64,000 bases of DNA. It comes from Gluconobacter cadivus. GTDB taxonomy: Bacteria; Pseudomonadota; Alphaproteobacteria; Acetobacterales; Acetobacteraceae. Numbering within the stretch: the stretch's first letter is position 1; each line of letters starts with the position of its first letter. The notes below the pieces were generated by a model. That model ran no database searches. It saw only the letters and a program-made list of their open reading frames with translations, and was not told where the DNA came from. A program made the translations under genes and the position numbers. Positions 60,076 through 64,000 of this stretch are shown here, piece after piece. Location: positions 62,001 to 126,000 of the forward strand of contig NZ_JABCQI010000003.1 in the NCBI RefSeq assembly GCF_015244745.1, read 5' to 3'.

Positions 60076-61059
60076 ATGGGAGCAGGCGTGGAAGGAAGTT
60101 ACCGGCGGGTTGTCCGCGCTGTTCTGACGCGTCGTGACGGTGCTTTTGCGGCTCTGCTTCTGGCTTTAATCATTGTCTCCTGCCTGTCTGCCCCGCTTTA
60201 CGCCACGCTGAATGGCGTTGATCCGTTCTCGTCCGATATTGCGGGCACCACGATCCGTAATGGACAGCGCGTCGATCTGATGCAGCCGAACGATAATCCG
60301 CTGCATCTGGGTCTCAGCCCGATCGGGCCGGACTGGCGGCCGGGGCCGTATGTTCTTGGAGCGGATTCGCAGGGGCGGGATGTCGCGGCCCGTGTGCTTT
60401 ATGGTGGACGCAATTCGCTTCTGATTGCCTCGTCCTCCGCCCTGTTCTGTCTGTGTCTGGCGGCGTGTCTGGGGATTTGCGCTGGATATTTTGGCGGTTG
60501 GATCGACCTGATCCTGTCGCGTATTCTGGACATGCTCTGGGCGATCCCGGTCTATCTGTTTGCGATTTCGCTCTCCGTCGTCACGGTCGGGCATGGCATC
60601 CGGCTTGGGTTCATCACCATCGGCGCGGATAATCTGCTGATTCCGATCGGGATTATTGCGCTGGTTTATTTGCCCTATGCCGCCCGGCCTTTCCGGGCGC
60701 GGGCGTTGAGCCTGTCTCAGGCGGGGTTTGTGATGGCGGCGCGCGGGATGGGTGCGTCGGATTTCCGCATTCTGTGGCGGGAGATCCTGCCGGGGCTGAT
60801 GCCGACCATGGCCGTGCTCGCGCCTCTGGTGATGGCGTTGTGCATGCTTGCGGAATCCGCTTTGTCGTTCCTGTCGCTCGGCGTGCAGGCTCCAGCAGCG
60901 TCGTGGGGAACGATCATTCAGGATGGTGAAGGGCTGCTTTATACGCGGCCTGTGGTTGCGATTGCTCCGGGCGTTGCGATCGTCCTGACAGTTCTGGCGC
61001 TAAATGTTCTGGGCAATGCGCTGCGGGATCAGATTGATCCGAAAGGTGCGGCCCGATGA
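60076..61059 (+). CDS. Dipeptide/oligopeptide ABC transporter permease (DppC type)
   Basis: A 327-residue permease with about six TM helices. It shows the DppC features: VLGADSQGRDVAARVLYGGRNSLLIA near residue 95, the EAA loop (MAARGMGASDFRILWREILPGLMPTM) and SALSFLSLGVQAPAASWGTI. It forms the channel with the next gene, which it overlaps by 4 bp. No strong ribosome site is seen for the ATG at 60076. Confidence 0.9.
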   Translation: MGAGVEGSYRRVVRAVLTRRDGAFAALLLALIIVSCLSAPLYATLNGVDPFSSDIAGTTIRNGQRVDLMQPNDNPLHLGLSPIGPDWRPGPYVLGADSQGRDVAARVLYGGRNSLLIASSSALFCLCLAACLGICAGYFGGWIDLILSRILDMLWAIPVYLFAISLSVVTVGHGIRLGFITIGADNLLIPIGIIALVYLPYAARPFRARALSLSQAGFVMAARGMGASDFRILWREILPGLMPTMAVLAPLVMALCMLAESALSFLSLGVQAPAASWGTIIQDGEGLLYTRPVVAIAPGVAIVLTVLALNVLGNALRDQIDPKGAAR

Positions 61060-62039
61060 TCCGGAGTTTTGCCTCACGGACCGGGCAGATGCTGCTGGTC
61101 ATTTTCGGGATTTCGGTTCTGGTGTTCTGCATTTTCTTTGCGACACCTGGAGCGGATCCGACGGCGCGAATTGCAGGGCGCGGGGCTAGTCCGCAGGTCG
61201 TGGCGCGCATCCGGGCGGAGTATGGTTTCGATCGTCCGCTGCCGGTGCAGTATGTGACGATGATGCAAAAGCTGTTCGTGAGCCGGGACCTGACGTCTTT
61301 CGTCAATCACGGTCAGCGCGTTGTGCCTGAAGTGTTGCAGGCGGCCCCGGTGACGCTTTCGCTCGTGCTATGGGCGGCATTTTTCTGGGTCAGCGGGTCG
61401 CTGGTGTTCGGGATTGCTTCGGCGGTCTTGCGCGATAGCTGGGTGGACCGGCTGCTGATGGTTCTGGGGCTGATTGGCCTGTCCATGCCGGTGTTCTGGC
61501 TGGGCGAGGTCGTCAATCTCGTCACGCAGAGCCGCTGGCATGACACGTTTCTGTTCCGTTGGGTGCCGCCGCTCGGATATGTGGCGTTTTCGCAGAGCCC
61601 GTGGGGCTGGGCGAAGGCGCTGTTTCTGCCATCCCTGACGCTGGCGGTGTGTTTTATTGGCCTTTATGCGCGGGTTCTGCGGTCCGAACTTTTAACGGCG
61701 ATGGGCGAGGATTCCATCCGTACGGCGCGTGCCAAAGGGGCTGGGCCGGTGCGGGTGTGGCTGTGGCATGGTCTGAGGCTGTCCTGGCTGAGTTACGTAT
61801 CGCTGTTCGGGCTGGATTTCGCGCAGCTTCTGGGTGGGGGGGCGCTTCTGACGGAAGTCGTGTTCGCCATGCCGGGCGTGGGGCGGCTGACCTATCAGGC
61901 GCTGGCGACGCTCGATCTGCCACTTATTATGGCAACGGTCATGTATGCCGCCGTTTTCGTCGTTATCGCCAATGCGCTGGTGGACGGGCTGTACGCCCTG
62001 CTGGACCCGCGGATCAGAGAGGGGCGGCATGGGCGCTGA
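61056..62039 (+). CDS. Dipeptide/oligopeptide ABC transporter permease (DppB type)
   Basis: A 327-residue permease. The first helix (QMLLVIFGISVLVFCIFFATPG), the DppB loop YGFDRPLPVQYVTMM, and the EAA loop (RTARAKGAGPVRVWLWHGLRLSWL) identify it; the C-terminal LLTEVVFAMPGVGRLTYQAL is typical. It overlaps the following ATPase gene by 11 bp. Gene order C-B-D-F is less usual than B-C-D-F. Confidence 0.9.
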   Translation: MIRSFASRTGQMLLVIFGISVLVFCIFFATPGADPTARIAGRGASPQVVARIRAEYGFDRPLPVQYVTMMQKLFVSRDLTSFVNHGQRVVPEVLQAAPVTLSLVLWAAFFWVSGSLVFGIASAVLRDSWVDRLLMVLGLIGLSMPVFWLGEVVNLVTQSRWHDTFLFRWVPPLGYVAFSQSPWGWAKALFLPSLTLAVCFIGLYARVLRSELLTAMGEDSIRTARAKGAGPVRVWLWHGLRLSWLSYVSLFGLDFAQLLGGGALLTEVVFAMPGVGRLTYQALATLDLPLIMATVMYAAVFVVIANALVDGLYALLDPRIREGRHGR

Positions 62040-62982
62040 AGTGCTTCTGAAGCTGCATCACCTGCATCTGGAACTGCCGAACGGGACGGCGCTGCTGGAA
62101 GACGTGTCCTTGAGTGTGCGCCGCGGGGATGCGCTGGGCGTGGTGGGGGAATCCGGATCGGGGAAGAGCCTGACGGCCATGAGCGTCATGGGGCTGCTGC
62201 CGGGTCTGAAGGCTTCGGGCTCCATCCGTTTCGAGGGCCGCGAACTTCTGGGGATGAAGGATCGGGATTGGCGGCGTCTGCGCGGTGCGGGCATGGCCAT
62301 GATTTTTCAGGACCCGATGACGGCCTTCCTCCCGGTCCGCTCCATTGGCGCGCAGATTGATGAACAGATCCGCCTGCATGAGCGCCTCAGCCGTCGTGAA
62401 GCGCGGGCGCGGACCGTGGCTCTGTTGGGGCGGATGGGGGTGCCCGATCCGGAAGCCGCGGCAAAGCGCTATCCGCACCAGCTTTCGGGCGGTCTGCGCC
62501 AACGCGCCATGATCGCGATGGCGCTGTCCTGTGGTCCGTCGCTTCTGATCGCAGACGAGCCGACCACGGCGCTCGATGTCACGGTGCAGGCGCAGATTTT
62601 GACGTTGCTGTGCGAAATCCGCGATAGCGGAGCGGGTGTCATGCTGATTACGCACGACATGGGCGTCGTGGCGCAGACCTGCACACATGTGGCGGTTGTC
62701 TATTCGGGGCTTGTCGTGGAGCAGGGGCCGGTCGCGGCGGTGATGGCGCGGCCACTTCATCCTTATACGCAGGCGTTGCTGGAGGCGATCCCGCCGCTGG
62801 ATGGTCCGAGGCCTGATGCCCTGCCCACCATTCCGGGGCGACCACCTGCTCCGGATGCGCGGCCTGAAGGGTGTGTTTTCGCGCCGCGTTGTCGCTTCGT
62901 GCGACCGGACTGTGCCGTGCGCCCTGCGTTGCGGGAACCGGAAGAAGGGCGGCGCGTGGCCTGCGTGCTGTACGACGCATGA
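62029..62982 (+). CDS. Peptide ABC transporter ATPase (DppD type)
   Basis: The ATG at 62029 gives 317 residues. Walker A GESGSGKS, signature LSGGLRQRAMIAMAL, Walker B LLIADEPTTALD and the switch His in LITHDMGV are intact. The C-terminal oligopeptide-type tail with cysteines (CVFAPRCRFVRPDC) is present and may hold an iron-sulfur cluster, as proposed for related DppD/F proteins. It overlaps the next gene by 4 bp. Confidence 0.92.
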   Translation: MGAEVLLKLHHLHLELPNGTALLEDVSLSVRRGDALGVVGESGSGKSLTAMSVMGLLPGLKASGSIRFEGRELLGMKDRDWRRLRGAGMAMIFQDPMTAFLPVRSIGAQIDEQIRLHERLSRREARARTVALLGRMGVPDPEAAAKRYPHQLSGGLRQRAMIAMALSCGPSLLIADEPTTALDVTVQAQILTLLCEIRDSGAGVMLITHDMGVVAQTCTHVAVVYSGLVVEQGPVAAVMARPLHPYTQALLEAIPPLDGPRPDALPTIPGRPPAPDARPEGCVFAPRCRFVRPDCAVRPALREPEEGRRVACVLYDA

Positions 62983-63911
62983 CTGTCCTGCTTGAAGCGA
63001 AAAACCTCAGCAAACACTATCGCCTCGCGCGTGGTGAAACCCTGCGGGCTGTGAGCGATGTGTCGCTTGTCGTGCATCGGGGGGAGGCGCTGGCGCTGGT
63101 CGGGGAGTCCGGCTGTGGCAAGTCCACGCTGGGCCGCACGTTGATCGGGCTTGGAGCGCCGAGTTCGGGCGAGGTGTTCTTTGAAGGCGAGCGGATTTCC
63201 GGCCTGTCGGACCGGGCGCTGCGGCGCTGGCGGCCGCGGATGCAGATGGTGTTTCAGGACTCGTCCTCGACGTTCAATCCACGCCGGACCATTGGTGACA
63301 CGCTGGCGGAGCCAATGCGGATCCATGGGCGGACCGGCATCGCCGAGCGGATCGGGACGCTGCTGGAGCAGGTTGGTCTGTCGTCGTCCGTCCTGTCCCG
63401 GTATCCGCATGAGTTTTCGGGTGGGCAGCGGCAGAGGCTGAACATTGCGCGGGCCTTGATGCTGGGGCCGGATCTGCTGGTGGCCGATGAGCCGACATCC
63501 GCGCTGGATGTGTCGGTTCAGGCGCAGATCGTCAATCTGCTGCGCGATCTGCGCAATTCGTTGGGTGTGGCGTGCGTGTTCATCTCGCACGACCTGGCGG
63601 TCGTGCGGCAGATGGCGGACCGGATTGCCGTCATGTATCTGGGGCGGATTGTGGAGGAAGGGGATGTGCTGGCGGTTCTGGAAGCCCCTGCCCATCCTTA
63701 TACGCGGGCGTTGCTGAACGCGGTGCCGCGTCCGGACCGGCCGTTGCCTCTACCGCTCAAAGGCGACGTGCCGAGCCCGATCCGTCCGCCGCAGGGCTGT
63801 GCATTTCATACGCGCTGCCCGCTCGCCCGACCGCGATGCGGGCAGGAACGTCCGGAACTCCACAGGATCGCGGAAGGCCGGACGGTCGCCTGCCACTATC
63901 CCCTGCTCTAA
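62979..63911 (+). CDS. Peptide ABC transporter ATPase (DppF type)
   Basis: The ATG at 62979 gives 310 residues with Walker A GESGCGKST, signature FSGGQRQRLNIARAL, Walker B LLVADEPTSALD and switch His in ISHDLAV. The C-terminal Cys-rich tail (CAFHTRCPLARPRC) matches DppF/OppF. It completes a CBDF set; no substrate-binding protein is seen upstream, and the window ends 89 bp later. Confidence 0.92.
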   Translation: MTVLLEAKNLSKHYRLARGETLRAVSDVSLVVHRGEALALVGESGCGKSTLGRTLIGLGAPSSGEVFFEGERISGLSDRALRRWRPRMQMVFQDSSSTFNPRRTIGDTLAEPMRIHGRTGIAERIGTLLEQVGLSSSVLSRYPHEFSGGQRQRLNIARALMLGPDLLVADEPTSALDVSVQAQIVNLLRDLRNSLGVACVFISHDLAVVRQMADRIAVMYLGRIVEEGDVLAVLEAPAHPYTRALLNAVPRPDRPLPLPLKGDVPSPIRPPQGCAFHTRCPLARPRCGQERPELHRIAEGRTVACHYPLL

Positions 63912-63962
63912 AAAAGGCAACGCTTCGTTCCGATCTTGGATATAGACGGCAACGCCTGCCGT

Positions 63963-63997
63963 GGGGCACAGAAGTCTGAACGCCCCCTCATATTTTT
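63963..63997 (+). terminator. Candidate terminator after the peptide transporter operon
   Basis: GGGGC (63963-63967) and GCCCC (63982-63986) can pair around a 14-nt loop, followed by CTCATATTTTT. The stem is short, so confidence is low. It lies in the final 89 bp, which hold no gene that could be recognised. Confidence 0.35.
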
Positions 63998-64000
63998 GCT

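Overview
This GC-rich window most likely comes from an acetic acid bacterium (Acetobacteraceae, Gluconobacter-like). It carries two different three-subunit periplasmic flavin dehydrogenase complexes (small subunit, GMC flavoprotein, triheme cytochrome c), an OprB sugar porin, four TonB-dependent receptors and an alphaproteobacterial-style thiamine operon. The genus is an inference from gene content. No rRNA, tRNA, CRISPR array or intact insertion sequence was seen.

Layout. 1-4.8 kb: the end of a GlxA/AraC-type regulator, a TetR-carotenoid oxygenase divergent pair, a DJ-1/PfpI protein divergent from a short-chain dehydrogenase homologue that has lost two catalytic residues, and a small exported NTF2-fold protein. 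4.9-11.1 kb: a TPP riboswitch followed by seven tightly packed thiamine genes (thiC-thiO-thiS-thiG-thiE-thiF-thiD). 11.1-17.1 kb: an MFS exporter divergent from a siderophore-uptake module (receptor, DUF3649-like, PepSY, DUF3325-like) behind a Fur-box-like site. 17.1-21.5 kb: a diguanylate cyclase, a BASS-family transporter, a Dda/RecD-like helicase and a thiopurine methyltransferase homologue.

21.8-38 kb: a carbon-oxidation island. It has a large TonB receptor, a leftward operon (GlcG-like protein, dehydrogenase complex 1, exported beta-propeller), a divergent OprB porin, a LacI regulator and a rightward dehydrogenase complex 2. Together these look like a system for bringing sugars or polyols into the periplasm and oxidising them there, with electrons passing through cytochrome c to the respiratory chain. 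The substrates are not known from sequence.

38-46.4 kb: a FecI-FecR-receptor signalling set, a Tat-exported PhoD phosphatase and a feoA-feoB-Cys-rich ferrous iron operon with a Fur-box-like site. 46.8-57.7 kb: a copper island with CsoR, a leftward periplasmic set (His/Met/Cys-rich protein, multicopper oxidase, CopB, Met-rich protein) and a rightward set (CopZ, a TonB receptor, an SbmA/YddA-type ABC protein, the P-type Cu+ ATPase). GGGGTAT-type motifs recur at its promoters. The receptor and ABC protein inside the copper set are the most unusual arrangement here and suggest metallophore or copper-peptide traffic. 57.7-64 kb: an alpha/beta hydrolase, cysteine synthase, a stretch with consecutive RNA hairpins, a small unknown protein and a complete dppCBDF-type transporter lacking a nearby binding protein.
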